A stretch of DNA of 64,000 nt from Ficedula albicollis (lineage: Eukaryota; Chordata; Aves; Passeriformes; Muscicapidae), in the NCBI RefSeq assembly GCF_000247815.1, contig NC_021672.1, positions 73,147,051-73,211,050 of the forward strand. Direction: 5' to 3'. Positions 1 through 14,430 of the stretch are shown here, piece by piece; the stretch's first letter is position 1; each line of letters starts with the position of its first letter. Both the position numbers and the translations under genes were made by a program. The notes beneath the pieces were generated by a model that saw nothing but the letters and a program-made list of their open reading frames with translations, was not told where the DNA came from and did no database searches.

Positions 1-3000
1 CATTTTCACAGTATTTCAGGAGAACGGTTTAAACATTTTTGTGTTAGCTCTGGGTTTTTTACTATTATTTTTTCCTCTGTAGCTTTATAGAGAACCTGAC
101 AATTTCCATGGCTGGCCAGAGTGACAACATGAGTGAGGATCTAAGAACAAAGGCAAATAGAATTCTCTGTCACATCACCACAGTAATGAAGATGCCTGCC
201 ATGCATCAGAAAACTACACAACAGAAAATCTCACAGAAATGGATAAGTTCATGGAAAATACTGACTCTACACCTTTGAGGCTAGAGACTTTGTCTATTCA
301 GGATGCACAAGGTTGCTGAAGTTCATTCATCAAAAAGACAAAGGTAATAAATGCAAAGAAAGTAATTTGTAATCTGCTACTTCCATGTCAGATCTTAACC
401 CTGTGGAGATTCACAGCATGCCTAACTTTAATTAGCGAGACAGTGGCGTGGAGAGGGAAGGGAAGAAAGGACTGGAAGCATCCAACTAGTAGCAATTCAA
501 GGCCCTGAGCTGGCTAGTATTTCAAAATGTTGCTAAAACTGACGTTACAATCAAAAGCATGTGTTAGTGATTGCAGGCTCACGGCCACAGCCCAAAGTGA
601 AACAGATCTTAAAAAGCTGATGCTAACAGCATTTCCATTCGTGATTCATTTTTTTATCCCTCAGTGTCAATGACACAAAATTAGGAAGGAAAAAAAAAAA
701 AAAAGAAAGAAGAAAACAAAACAGATGTGGAGGTTGGTTCTTCCCACAACATCATGGTCTTTCCAAGAAGGATGTGACTCTCCAGTGTCAATAGCTGTAA
801 AAGACACCTTGTCTTAACATTCAGGTTTAGTGACTGCAGAGCATTCTGTAATTAGGAAGGAAAAAAAAAAAAAAAAAGAAAGAAGAAAACAAAACAGATG
901 TGGAGGTTGGTTCTTCCCACAACATCATGGTCTTTCCAAGAAGGATGTGACTCTCCAGTGTCAATAGCTGTAAAAGACACCTTGTCTTAACATTCAGGTT
1001 TAGTGACTGCAGAGCATTCTGTTTTATAAACAGCTTTGCAAATATTTTCTACACACACCCAGAACAGTGTCACTGACTTAGGTGAAAGTGTCAATGACTA
1101 AATTCCTCTACGGACACAACAGGGAGAGATGCTGTGGCTGCTCAGGACTGCACTAAGAGCTGAAGTTCATGGCAAAACAAAGTTCAGATGGCAGCCATCA
1201 TCTAACTCAGAATTCAGGGTAGAAAACTGAAAATCCAAGGTGTCAGAGTTACATCAAAACCTGCACAAAACAGAATGCCATTGTTTCGGATGAATAAATT
1301 GGTGGATGAACCAGAGTCCAACTCTGGAGTTAAGATAAAATGGCACCAGTTACAGCCCCTCCCAAAAAGCAGGAAACATAGTTTCATCTAGTTTGAAGCA
1401 TTTAATAGAAAAACTAGAGTACTAGCACTGAAAACACATCAGCCTCTTATATACCAAATTTTAACTTTGAAAAATATACTTTGAATGGAGATACAAGGAT
1501 CAGGCCATGCATTCTGCACTGCAGGCAACCCAGCTCTAAGGTGTTAAACTTTTCTTTCTGGCCACCAGCCCCACAGCAGAGAGAGGAGTCAGGAGAGGTC
1601 ACACACCAAAGGGTTTCCTTTTTCTGTATGGCAGAGCCAAAAGCTATCTTTGAAAAAATCTTGTGCATTGATTCTCCGAATGAAAAGAGATGCAGGAATT
1701 GTAACCAGGAATATATGAGCAACAAGTGGTAGACAGTGAAACCAAAGTTAGCAAGGGCTTTATTAGTGCAATCTTTGTCATCTGGACTTCAAGTCTTCTC
1801 TTATCTCCCCACAGTAACTGAAGATTCTTATATATTTTATCTATTTTCACCTTTGGGGCTTCAATTATTTGACTTCAGATGTTAGATTTTAATAAGTTGT
1901 CACCCACAGGGAAAAAAATGCAGTAGTTATGTGGCTGAGTCGCCATTTACAGCTGGACTATAGACAGAAAAAAAAAAAATCAACCATATTTCAAGAATTT
2001 ATTTGTCACCAAGTGGAAAACTTCAGTACTTTTTTCCATCTGTGCATTTCACAGCACATTATTATCTCACATAAATAACTCCAGATTAATCTCACCCTCT
2101 CTATTACTGCTGTATATAACTAGCACCTAATCATAACTGGGTGTTGCTGCTCGTGGGGTGTCACCTCCCTCCAGATAAATGTAATGGGACACTTTGCCTC
2201 CTTTTAAAATAACAGAATCACTCAGAAACATGCACTCAGAGCTATGAGAAGGCATAACTCAACACCACAGCCTCTGTGAGTGTGTGACAGCACAAGCCAG
2301 CTGGAAACTCAAGCCCAAAGCCCCTTCCATTCCCAAAGCCTCCCCAGTAAAAGCAGCAGCCACAGGCTGCTCCCGTGGAGCCTTGAGCACAATATCTCGT
2401 TACCTGGACACTAATAATGCTGCACTCCCCAGGAACTGTGAATCAGGAGAGATGTGGGGCATCTCCCTCACGCCTTGGAAACTCTGCAAGCTCCCTGCAG
2501 TCCCCACCGCTCGCTGGCTGAGAGGAAACCACCAAAACTCACTGCAAGCCCGACGCAGGAGAGGTTTAATCTCCTCAGAGGGCAGGGGTTGCAGCGTTTC
2601 CAGGGGTGTTCCGGGGAAAGGAGAACGGCCACGCAATGCTGAGCAAGTATTTCCAGTTGCTAACAACAAAAATGGTCATTTTTATGTTCTCCCATGTAAG
2701 CAACTTCTGTAGCTAACATATAGACGTTGCGCAATCACAAACGAGGAGAAGGACAGTCAATAGGAAGGGAGGAGGACCACGTTTTATGATGAAGGAGACG
2801 AGTAATTAAAATGTGATCTATGCTGCAAAGGCATGCAAGATCCATCATCTGGTTAATATTTCAGCAGGAACAACGCAGAGGAGCAATACTTTTACCTTCC
2901 GTACTTCACCTCAAGTAAACAAAGACTCCACAAAAGGTCACGCCACTCTAGAGGATACAAGATTCACCAGCCAAGGCAATATACAGTTTGTGAGTGGGAG

Positions 3001-3200
3001 GATTTGTTCTCAAACAACATCCTTGAGAAAAACCTGTTACACTCTTTCTTCTGCTGCCTGGCTTGAAACTATGCTTTAGTGGAAGCTGCAACATCTCGCT
3101 TTTTTTGTGAATACTGAGGTCACGGGGGAGCAGGAGCACCTTAAATTATTCCTCAAAATGCCAAGAAAACCTGTTTTCCAAGGCGTGCCCAGGTCGCTCG
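1..3200. other. Non-coding flank, no gene seen
   Basis: AT-rich sequence with many stops in all frames; the short open frames here show no recognisable protein family and no paired splice sites that I could connect. It holds one tandem duplication (described separately) and a few short A tracts. If the island at 3.9 kb is an EPS8 first exon, this stretch would be the start of EPS8 intron 1, which is inference only. Confidence 0.5.
679..1021. repeat. 171-bp direct tandem duplication
   Basis: Positions 679-848 and 850-1021 are the same sequence side by side, each beginning AATTAGGAAGG followed by a poly-A tract (16 versus 18 A by eye) and ending GAGCATTCTG. Apart from the A-tract length I see no difference. 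The near identity means a very recent duplication, or two allelic copies kept in tandem by the assembler. Confidence 0.93.
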
Positions 3201-3820
3201 CACGCCGGCAATGAGTAAGGGAGCCATGGCGATGAGAGGGGCAGAAGGAGCCAAGACGACAGGGAAAGTTACCGGACAGAATGAAAGGGCTGAACAGCGG
3301 GGGGAGACCAAAGACAGCACCAAACAAACCCGCATTCAACAGGATTATCCCACCCCAAGGCTGCTCTCTGCCCGCTACCAGCAACACAGATGGACAAGCC
3401 GGCTGAACCACCGGGGGAAGAATTCTCCCAGCGTAAGGTTTGAAAGACGAGTCACCTGGTGGAAGGTGAGGCGGCAGCAGCAGCAGAAGGAGGAGGAGGA
3501 GGAGGAGGAGGGCAGCCGCACGGACGGTGCCCTCCGCTGTCCCCAGGGATGCCCAGCCCGGCGGGCAAGGTGCGAGCAGGTGTGGCGAGCACACGCACAC
3601 CTACACGATATTCACACACACCGAGGGCTTCCCGGGGGTACAGCCAGCCGGGGGAAAGCTGCAGCAGCGACCACCGTGCCCGGGAGGTGCCCTAGAGGGA
3701 GTTCTGAGCCGCCTGTCCGAGCGCAGGGCTGCGGGGATGGAGCGGGGGCAGCGCCCCGCAATCCGCCCTGGCGGGTTTTGGGGTGGCGGAACAAGGCGGG
3801 GGTTCGACGCCAAGGGGAAA

Positions 3821-3865
3821 TCCCATCCCATCCCATCCCATCCCATCCCACCCCATCCCACCCCA
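3821..3865. repeat. (TCCCA)n microsatellite
   Basis: About nine tandem TCCCA pentamers, the last ones mutated to CCCCA, lie just inside the intron side of the - strand splice donor at 3878. Confidence 0.9.
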
Positions 3866-3948
3866 GCAGCCCCTTACCTTGGCCCGGGTCCTCCCTCCTC
3901 CCGGCCCGAGGGGGCTCGGGGCGGGCGCGGGAGCTCCGCTCCGCTCCG

Positions 3949-4334
<386 letters not shown>

Positions 4335-4800
4335 AGCTCCCGCCCGGCTCCCCCCGGGCTCTGCGCACCGCGGAGCCGCCTCCATCCCTCCATCCTTCCT
4401 TCCCTCCTTCCCTCCTCCCGCTCCCTCACCGTGAGAAGGTGGCTGAAACGTGGGAGTTTCAAGTCATCATAAACGCTTACCAAAAAATAATAATAATAAA
4501 AAAATACAAGGCCACACACAATAAACCTACCGCGACTCCAAAGCAACATCCTTCCCCCGAAGAAGCAGGTGTAGCAAAAGCACCTTTGGAACGACTGGTC
4601 TACCAGAACAAAAGTCTCCCGTCTCTGCTCGAAACGCCGGGTGAAATCTCCCAGCTGTTTGGTGTTGTTTCCATCTGGCACCGCGTTCCCCTCCGCTCTG
4701 ACAACCCACACGTGGCTTTGGCTCGGCGCAGGGAATGGTCCCTATGGGCGCTCGCAGGTAGCCAAAGTCCTCACCCGGCACTGCTAGCACAGCCGGGAGG

Positions 4801-4925
4801 GCTGTAAATGAGCCACTTCCCCTCCAAAAACCGGCCTGTTCCACGAGAATCTGTTTTCACTGACGCTGTAAATGAGCCACTTCCCCTCCAAAAACCAGCC
4901 TGTTCCACGAGAATCTGTTTTCACT
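4801..4925. repeat. 61-bp direct tandem duplication
   Basis: 4801-4861 and 4865-4925 repeat the same 61 bases from GCTGTAAATGAG to TTTTCACT, with one difference (CCGGCC versus CCAGCC). Confidence 0.93.
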
Positions 4926-4929
4926 AATC

Positions 4930-5985
4930 TCTCTTTCAAATAAGTTTTTGCCTTATGTGGCTCCAGAGAAAAGCTAGAAAGCACAAACCTTTTGGCATGT
5001 GAAAAGAATCTCTGTTCGGGGGGTGTGTAGGAAAGCTAGTCTGATTTTTGAGGTTCTGCTCCCGATTTTCGATAGGATTCAATGGCCAATCCAAAAAGAT
5101 TTACACACCTGCTTAATTACCTTCCCGAGGCTCCTTCCAGGCTTGACCAAGATCCCTCAGGAAGATCAGAATCATATCTGGACTAGGCAGCTATTTCCAC
5201 CGAGCCGCGGTTATCCACACGGAGCAACAGGTCCTCTGTGGTAATGTTTCTATGATTCCCTCTCCAGGAAACCTGCGGAGGAAAAGTATAAACTAACGAA
5301 AGAGCAGCTGCTCGCTGAAATTTCCACTCAGTTCCAAGAAACGAGACTTGGCAGGTCCACGCTTTTTATAACACTCCCTGACTCATTCGCAGGTGAAGTC
5401 AGAGCCATCACTGCCAGAGTCCTGCCCCTGACGGCTTCACCAGGGAGGGCACGGATCTTCCCGATTTTGGGAAAAAAAAATAAAATAAAATAATCAAAAA
5501 ATTAAAATTAACAGGATGATATTGCTCAGCTACTGTTTGCAGCAGTTTGGTTGCCGAATCTCTTCTCAAGTGGTGCTATTCCATCCTTGACCTGATGTTT
5601 GCCAGCGAAATCTTCCCGAAATAAAGTCTGAATTCTACAAAGGGTGTTTTGCCAGGTATTTTGCCAGGCTCTGGCAGGTTCTGGCTGCAGGCAGGAGCAG
5701 CAGGCAGGCGTGAAGCTCACTATGTGTTCCTGAGAACCAGGCAGGAGAGAGTAACCCGAGCCTGCAGCTCAGGCTGGGAGAGGTGGGGCCTCACTCCACA
5801 ATTGCTTAGGAGTTCACCTTAACCCTGCTTAGAAGGAAAAAAAAAAGAGAGAGAAAGAAAAGCAGTTCAGCCAACTTCCCCTTCCTGGCTCGGAGCTTGC
5901 AGAGCCCCCTTGTCGTGCTGCATCTTCTACCAGTTCTGTCTTTGCTATTTTTCTGGTCCAGAAAGTCCTCCACAAAACAGGAAAG
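4930..5985. other. Non-coding, nothing recognised
   Basis: No exon, repeat family or RNA gene recognised between the CpG-rich island and the second C tract. Open frames are under 90 codons and look random. Confidence 0.5.
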
Positions 5986-5988
5986 CAC

Positions 5989-6409
<421 letters not shown>

Positions 6410-8713
6410 GAATTAAATGTATGTACCCGAACAAGCATTGAAATGGGCAGATACCACACACTTCCCCAGTTTGTTTCCAACAAACCTTCGAATCTTGAGG
6501 GATCAGCTTATGGAGAGGCTGCCTAGGTAATTCCTGTGAATGAAACTTACGGGAACACTGACATTTCCAAACTTGCCAGATGCCATACACACACTCCCGG
6601 GGTAAATAATAACAGTAATTGACACTTAAAAGCGCTTACCCCATGAGAGGTAGAAAGAAATACGAGAGATTGTCTTATAGAAAAGGCTGGGGACGGCTCC
6701 AGTCCTTGGCAGCAGTAAACAGTGCCTCTCTTCCCCCTTTTTCCTGGATGGAAGCCCGAGCCCACCCCCTGCTCCAATTCCTCTTAACAAAGGACAGAAC
6801 ACAAATGCAGAAGACCACTGTGGGCTGATAATTTTGTTTGGTTTCACTTGGGAAAAAAAAAACAAAAAACATTTTAAAGGAACAGAGACAATAAAGAGGA
6901 GATAAAGTGGGATGTGAGAATGAGAGAAGGGAAACCAGAAGGATAAGTGGGAGAAAGATTTGGGGAAGAATAAATTCTATTTCTGTTCTTTATGACTTTC
7001 CTTCCAGATGTGTACACTAGGTATGGACATTGATAGAATTGTTTTACATGAGCATGAAGTTAATATTGCTGCAGAAAAGAAGCCAGAACACTGTAGCACA
7101 GGGGATGAAGAAGGCATTTCACCAATGTTTCTCTGCTTGGAGAAAAGACTAAATACACCAAAGAATTTCCTTCTGTTGGAGATCAGCCTGAAGAGACTGT
7201 CTGGGCTGGGGACCTGCAGGTTGGTTTACACACCACAAAGAGCTCAGCCAGAGGTCTGGCAGATCCATCAGAGCCCCCTCTCCTGCCTGGTATGCAGCCA
7301 GGCTCCCTGGCCCCAGCCTGCCAAAATCTCCTGTGCAGGTGCACACGCCATGGAAGGCAGTGGGGAACAGACCTGCAGCTCCCTGGGGAGCTCCTCTGCT
7401 CAGCCCCTGCTGGAAACACACGGGCAAGGGCTCAGTTCGCACAGCATTAGCTGCAGCAAGACCCGAGATTCCAGATTAGCTGCTGATACTGGAATTTCCA
7501 CTCTCATTGAAAACAGACACTGCTGTATCCATAGAGTTTTCAGAAGAAAAACATACAAAGCAAGCCTGAGTCGTCTATTGATTTTAAGGCACGTGCAGCT
7601 CAGTGAGAAACAGCAGAACTGTTCCTGATTTAGGTCATAAAAATGCAAGATAAACCCAGAGGAATCCACAGCAAATGAGAGAAAAAAGAGACTGGCTTTT
7701 GGTCCTGCTACTCCATTCTTTATGCTATGAAAAACAAACAAAAAATAAATTGCAAGTACAGAAAATATTTATTTGCTTAAGTAAAATTATGGAATGTATT
7801 TGGCATCATGGCTAAACATGGTACTATCTATAAAACTATGCAGGTAAGAGGATTTGAAGAACAGCCATAGAGGTTCTTCAAGTCCCAAAGTAATTTGTAG
7901 TTTGACTGGGAGTTTCTTTTGGGTGGGTCTGGTTTTAAAGTATTCTGCTTAATTATGTCATCCTTTGTGTCATAAATATATGTGTACATATATTTAGACC
8001 ATTTTTAGAAGACACTAAGAGAATGTGATTAATAAATTTAGATTTACTATTTGAGTAGCAATTCCAAGAATAACATAATGACCTCAAAATTTGTGAGGTC
8101 TAAACACGTTCAGGACATTCTATACACTTCTACATTATTAAGATTATAATTAATATAATTAATTTATTATTATTAATCAAGAAGTTGAGGTCTTCTATCC
8201 TGAAAATAACCATTGGACAAACCTTCTGATATGTTTGGGTTTGATTCCCCTGCCCAGAAGAAAAAGAAAAGGAATATAAAAAGATTACTGAAAGAACTCC
8301 TCTCTCTTCACCAGCTGATTCCTTTATTGAAAAGCTTGTGATTAGTTGATTAATATTATATTAGAGAAATTACTTGCAGTTTCTTGAATCACATTTCTAA
8401 GGAAGGTTGTTTCAGGCAAACAAAGTAAAGCAGACCAGAGAGCTACCCAAAATCCAAATGTGAAAAAGAAGGAGGAACTCAGTGTGTCTGAAATCCTCAC
8501 AGAAACTGAACTCCAGATTCAGTTCTGAACCGGAGGAAAAATGTCTGGACTGCTCCTGCCTGACTCATACACTCTACCCCAGGTACAGAGCCAAAGCAGC
8601 ACAAAGAATTCCCAGAAGTCTCTTTTCCATGCAAGAAATGAGTGTTGGAAGGGCTCGGGGGTATGGCAGAGAATATATCAGGTGAGTGAGGTGTCTGTCA
8701 GTGCAGTCACGGC

Positions 8714-8883
8714 ATGGAACTCCACGGAGGCTCCCAGTGACTGTGACAGGTAAAACTGCCTCAAAGACATGTCCTGAGTCACTTTGCCCAAGTTATAAAT
8801 GGAACTCCACGGAGGCTCCCAGTGACTGTGACAGGTAAAACTGCCTCAAAGAGATGTCCTGAGTCACTTTGCCCAAGTTATAA
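8714..8883. repeat. 85-bp direct tandem duplication
   Basis: 8714-8798 and 8799-8883 are adjacent copies starting ATGGAACTCCACGG and ending AAGTTATAA, with a single visible substitution (AAAGACATG versus AAAGAGATG). Confidence 0.93.
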
Positions 8884-11800
8884 TGAGGGTCCTCTCTGTA
8901 GAGCAGAAAAGTTTGGTGCTGTTAAGAAAGAAAACACCCAGCTGTTTGCTCATAGTCCTTATGGTGCCTGCATGCTCAAGTCAGGGAACAAGGAGTTACA
9001 TCTCCTGGGTGTTCTGCTCTCTGTTTTAAGTTATTTGGAGTTTGCATCAGTAAATGTGCACCTTCCCTATTTTTCCCTTAGTCTAGCTGCTAGGGGTTGA
9101 CAGATTTCGTATTCCTTGTTCCTAATTATTGTTACAGCCATGAGAGAGATTATTGGACTGAGCTGACTGAGATAAATGAACCAACTCTTCATCCTGAGCA
9201 CAAAACTCTCCAGCCTGAAGCTGCCTCCACTGATGAGCTAAAAACTTGCCATCCAGCTGTTCTGACTACTAATGCATCAATTACAAACCATGTAATTTAT
9301 GACTGGGGCTGAAGCTGAATGTGTGATGATGAAAAGCCTTGCAGTAAGACAAGGGCTCCGTGACGTTATGAATTATCTGCAGTTCTCTCTGCACGATCCT
9401 GGGTGGATTGCAATCAGCCAGTGAAGTATTGCAGAGAATCTTTCTCCCTCTGGAGCCATGGGGAGTGCTGCCATTTATTTCAGAAGGAACAGGATCAGCT
9501 CCAAACCCTCAATTCGTGCATTACTTAATCTCTGTACTGAGAGCTGGTTGGCTGACACTTGGATTTGGAACTCAAAGACTCTCTCCTGAAAGAAACCTGA
9601 GGTGCAAAAAACCTTTGCCATAATTTGGGCAAAGCTCAGCACGTTTGTGATTGCTACAGTTTAATCTGTCACTGCTCAAGAGCTACACTGTGTTCGATGA
9701 ATGAGACTCTAATTTAATTCAAGCAGATAAATCACAGGTTACAAAGCAAACTGAAATGTTCTTACACATTTTGATGCTTCCATGTTTGTATCTTACAGAG
9801 ACAAAAAGAAACAAGACATGGACAATCAGTCATTTTATATCTACACTCTGCTTTTATAGGGAAGCATGACAGGTGTGTTTTATTACAATTGGATATTTAT
9901 TGATAAAGAGAGCATTAAACCTCAGATATTTCTTTTTCCTTGTGTCTCATATTCATAAGAAAAGAAAGAGGGTGGGCACAAAAAAGATATATGTAACTAC
10001 TAGAAATAAAATAATTTGTTTTGCCAGAATTGATAGAAGTTGTTGGTTTTTCATTTCTCTTCTAGGGTTTTGAACTCTACTTCTGTGTTGGAGGGGGAAC
10101 AGTCTTAACCATGTTCAGAGTTCTTGAGTCAAGCGTTTAAGATCAATACATTTCTTTAATAATCACGAGGTGTTGATGAAAAAAAAACACTGACATTTTT
10201 ATTTGGATCTGGGGTTTATAGATTTCATGTTTCCTAGCAGAAATGTCAGAGGGAGAGGCTTTCTTCTTGTAACAAATGACAAGGATCTGAGGCATTCACA
10301 AGATGAAGTTAATCTTCTGAGAAACATATCCAATATTATTACCACAATAAAAAAATCATTAGATGGAAAATAATTACTTTGTTATCCGTGTTTTTTTATT
10401 ATTATTGTTAATTGTGCTGAACTTTTACTTTGAAAACAGTTTTTTGTTTTTGTTTTTAAAGACAGAAGGGCCTTGTTCAGCTCTCCAAACTGATAGGAGA
10501 ATGTTCTGGTCACCTGAAATTCTGCATTCGCTTGCACATACTTGCTTAGTTCTGATTGAATAATTATTTCATTACCTGAGGGAGCTAATTAATAATGACG
10601 CTATCAATTTTTTGGTTACATGGTTCTTGCCACAGACCTCAGAACTGCCTCACAAACTCAGTCATACTCAACAAGCTTCTTTCCTACAGAAGGTGCCCAT
10701 GAGATAAATTAATTTCCATCCAGTTTTCAGATAAAAATATGTAATGTCCAAGTTCATCATTGCTTCAGTCTGTGACAGATGTGGCAGCTCTACAGCTGCT
10801 TTACCTGACTTTGCCTTAAGGCAGCCCAGCCCCAGTGATAATATCAGCATTTGAAACACAAATACTTACCAAATCAAAGAGGGCCTTCCCTGACCTTGTT
10901 ACAAGTAAGAAAGAGCCAACAATAAACAAAAGGGAGATTAAACTCTATGGGTGTTATGATCATTAGTTAGCCAGAGATGGTTTCATACTGAGGTAGGCAC
11001 AGAGATTCTGAGCAAAGAAGTTCCTGCCACAGCTTCTGCTTTCTTGAACAGAAATGGGGCATGGAAAAAGTGCTTGGGAAAACTCCTGTCTGGAGGTCAC
11101 TGCCTTTTACCAGAGCTGGATGATTGAGAGGTCTTTGAGAGCACTATGTTTTAGGGGCCATCCTACCATCAGCTTGTTTAGCTGAACTTAATTTTCCCTT
11201 AATTCTAGAGCTGAGCAAAATCCCATGGCAGAATCATATGTTACAGCCATATGGCACAGTAATTTTTATACAGATAGCAGCAACAAGCTGATACTCTGTG
11301 TATTCTGTCATATTTATAACCCTGGTGTAATGATGCAGGAGGACAGCAGTAGCCTCCAGAGTGGGAACATGAGATGCAATCCAGTGAAGTACAGGCACGG
11401 AATGATACTAAAGATTTCAGGGTGATAAACTAGTCACCCAGTGAAGGAGCCTGGCAGAGCTTATTTTATATTAATTAGGCAATTTGGAGTGTGAATATTT
11501 GTGTATTGTCACTGTACTACAACTAATTAACTGTGTGTTGTGTATTACTAAACGTTAAGATTTTAATTAGACTAACAAAAAAAAAAAACCTTGGCTTGTG
11601 TGTTCCTCCTTCTACAATAACAAGATTTTGCACATAAAACTCTCTCCATCAATGCTTCATGTTCTTCCTTCCCTTTATATTGTGATGCCCCTAAACTTTT
11701 CCTACTCCTTTGTAAGTGCACTTACTGACGCAGTGATGGACCCAAATAATTTTTGTCCTCTCTAGGGGCAGTAAGAGGCCAGCCATTTGTCCCCTCTGTG

Positions 11801-12789
11801 CCAGAAGCCCAAAAATCAGAGGTGTGCTCTGAGAGACTCAGCCCCTGCCCTCGATATGCCCATCACTGGCACACTGTGCATGTCAGACTCACAGAGCTCA
11901 GCTCCCCTCTGCTCTCCCACGAATCCAAGGAGCAGCAACACCTCTCCTTCCATCCGTGACCCCAGACACAAGGGGGTAATGAGGGGAAGGGGCACGGGGT
12001 GGGGAAATGCCACCATGGCACATGGCAGGCTCCAGGCAGATCAGCAGAAAGGGTTCCACAAAGCATCTCCTGCATCCTGCTCCATCACTCTGCACTCAAC
12101 CACCACGGAAAACTGGAGAAACCTGAGCTGCCCTTCCCTCCTGACCCCTGCCAGGGGTGCTTTTCAATGAGCTGAAGGAAGAAATTGAGCTTGCACACAA
12201 TGAGAGTCACCCTGTTTACACTGTTTACAGAAACTTTTTCCCACATCTTCTTCTGGATTCAGTTTTAATAAGGGTGAGATTTTCCAGGCTGGGGCTTGTC
12301 CTCAGACATATATAGATATCCAGTGCCTAGCACAGCCAGAGCTCTGTGCTGAGCAAAGTCTCTGTGTCCTACCAAATCAGGTAAAACCGACAAAAATAAT
12401 GTCAGTCCTTCCTCTTTACATGAGCCTATGCTACAAGAATAAGCCAGTACTTGGCCAAGAGAAGAATTTCTTCTTCCTCTGGAGTGGTGTCAGCCAGCAG
12501 AATTCACCACTCCAAAGAGCAGCCAGACTGCTGTTGAATTTAAAAAAGGGGGTTGAATGCTCTCGGTCAGGCGATGCTTGTGGCTGGTGCAGCTGTATGG
12601 AGACAAAGGAAAAACTGAGAAGGACTGAAACTCTCATAGAATGACACAGATGATTTAACCCCAGAATGAACAAGCTAAGGACTGGGAACACACTCATGAT
12701 GCAGCTATTTCTGGGCTATAAGTAGGAAGAGAAGGAATTGAGTAAATCTCCAAGTAAAATAAACAAACTAAGAGTTACTGGAAATAACA

Positions 12790-12934
12790 GAATAGATAAT
12801 CTGGAAAATTCCCTGGGACGACTGAAGAGCTTTCAGGTTCCCAACTGTAAGACAGTGACACGGAATAGATAATCTGGAAAATTCCCTGGGACGATGGAAG
12901 AGCTTTCAGATTCCCAACTGTAACACAGTGACAC
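12790..12934. repeat. 72-bp direct tandem duplication
   Basis: 12790-12861 and 12863-12934 both run from GAATAGATAATCTGG to CAGTGACAC, with about four substitutions between copies. It is slightly more diverged than the other duplications in the window. Confidence 0.92.
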
Positions 12935-13856
12935 GTGCCAGGAGTGCTCACAGCAGGCATTGATAGCCTACCTGATCCAACAGGAGCATATTTCAAAGAT
13001 TTGTAAATTTGTAGATTTCTGGGATCTGAAGAAAACGTTCAGGTTGGTGATTGATTTTTCCTGGCACTTAAAACTTGGGGGGGTGTATTTCTATTGTTTG
13101 ATGGAGGTGAGAAAAGTGAATTTCAGATGTCTGGAATATCCCTCCTCCTCCTCAGTCTGAGAACAAAAGCAAAATAAACACAAATGAGATTTAGCACATA
13201 CACCCACCATAGAAGACTACAGCCAGCTTTGCCTTCCTCTCTTATTCTCCACCTCCAAATCCCACCGTCCCCTCTGGAGAAGTGAATTGTTACTTACGGG
13301 AGGCGAAGATTTATTTATGTATAATTACAAAACACTCTGAGACCCTGAGATGAGAAGTGTGCTAAAACTGAATCCAAGGTCCTCTGAAGCCCAAAAAGAT
13401 ATCTTTAATTTATGGGGCAATGGAGCAAGCCCATATGCACTGCAAAATTACTACTGAACTTTACAGAGTAAGTGGCTGTGGCAAAGGATAAGTCAGGGTG
13501 CACACAGCACTGGGAAACCAGAATTAATTATCCTTTCATGTGCCTTTGCATTGTATTACTTCAAAGATATATTCTTTTTATCCCCATCTAAGTTATAGGC
13601 TGCTAAATTATCAGCACGAAGACTGCAACAACTGAAAACAAACCAGGAACAATGGTTTGAGCTTCCCTGTCTGTGAGAACAGAAATGGCAAAGGCTGTTT
13701 TCCAGAGCTGAGTTGAACATAACATATATAACATGTGACAGCAGCCCCAATCAAATCACTATAACACAGAGACAATGCTCCCCCAGTGTCAGGCTCTGCG
13801 TGCTGAGAGCAATTTTCAATTAATTTTCCTCATTTATGAGGTAGATGCTAGAGCAG

Positions 13857-14430
13857 TTGTGAAGGAGTCCAAAAGCTTAGTGGTAAATGAAAAATTCTCT
13901 GGTGTGCTTCATTTAATGTGCTTCTCCCAGGAAGCACATGCAGAGGCAGATTGAGAGTTTATTTCTTCAGGGCACGTGTCCCATTGAGGCTAGTCTGAAG
14001 CTGCAGCCCAAACCCAGCCAGCCTAGAAGTAAACAAGTCCTGGGTGAGTGGTGATAGGATGGATTTGAACATATCCAAAGGATCCCAGCCAATTCATTGA
14101 ACCCCAAGTGCACAGGTATTGTTGGCCAGGGAAATCGGTGTGTTAAGACCCCAACCAATCACCTGTTGTATATCCAGGACATTCAAACCCACTACTTAAG
14201 AAGGGTCCAGAGCAATAAAAAGAGCTTTTGTCATATGGATTTCTGAGAGTACTGTGGTCTCTATCTCCAAACCTGCCAATGTAATAGGGACAGACAGTCC
14301 TATGGGAACATTCTGTACCTCAGTGCTGTCAGCACTCTCCATTTACTCACAATTGAACAAACACAATAGATCAGCTTGTCCTAACAGGGACACGAGAATT
14401 TTCCCTTCAAGAATTTTCGCTTCAGCTCCG
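13857..14430 (+). mobile_element. Possible solitary LTR of an endogenous retrovirus
   Basis: The block begins TGTGAAGGAG and contains promoter-like CTACTTAAGAAGG, followed by AATAAA (14213-14218) and a GT/T-rich segment, an order seen in retroviral LTRs (U3, R, U5). No gag, pol or env remnant flanks it, so it would be a solo LTR. I did not find clear target-site duplications, and both boundaries are approximate. It could equally be unique sequence with a chance poly-A signal. Confidence 0.3.

Larger units (their letters stand above)
6410..13850. other. Gene-poor stretch, no exon seen
   Basis: AT-rich DNA whose open frames are at most about 200 codons and resemble no protein family I know. 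The longest, 7008-7628 (+), has no domain signature and no flanking splice sites of convincing quality. Apart from the duplications at 8.7 and 12.8 kb I see nothing to annotate. It could be intron of a long gene such as EPS8, or intergenic. Confidence 0.5.

Noticed and set aside
7008..7628. 206-codon + strand open frame
   Set aside because: Longest non-repeat frame in the gene-poor region, but it has no domain, no homology I recognise and no convincing splice context.
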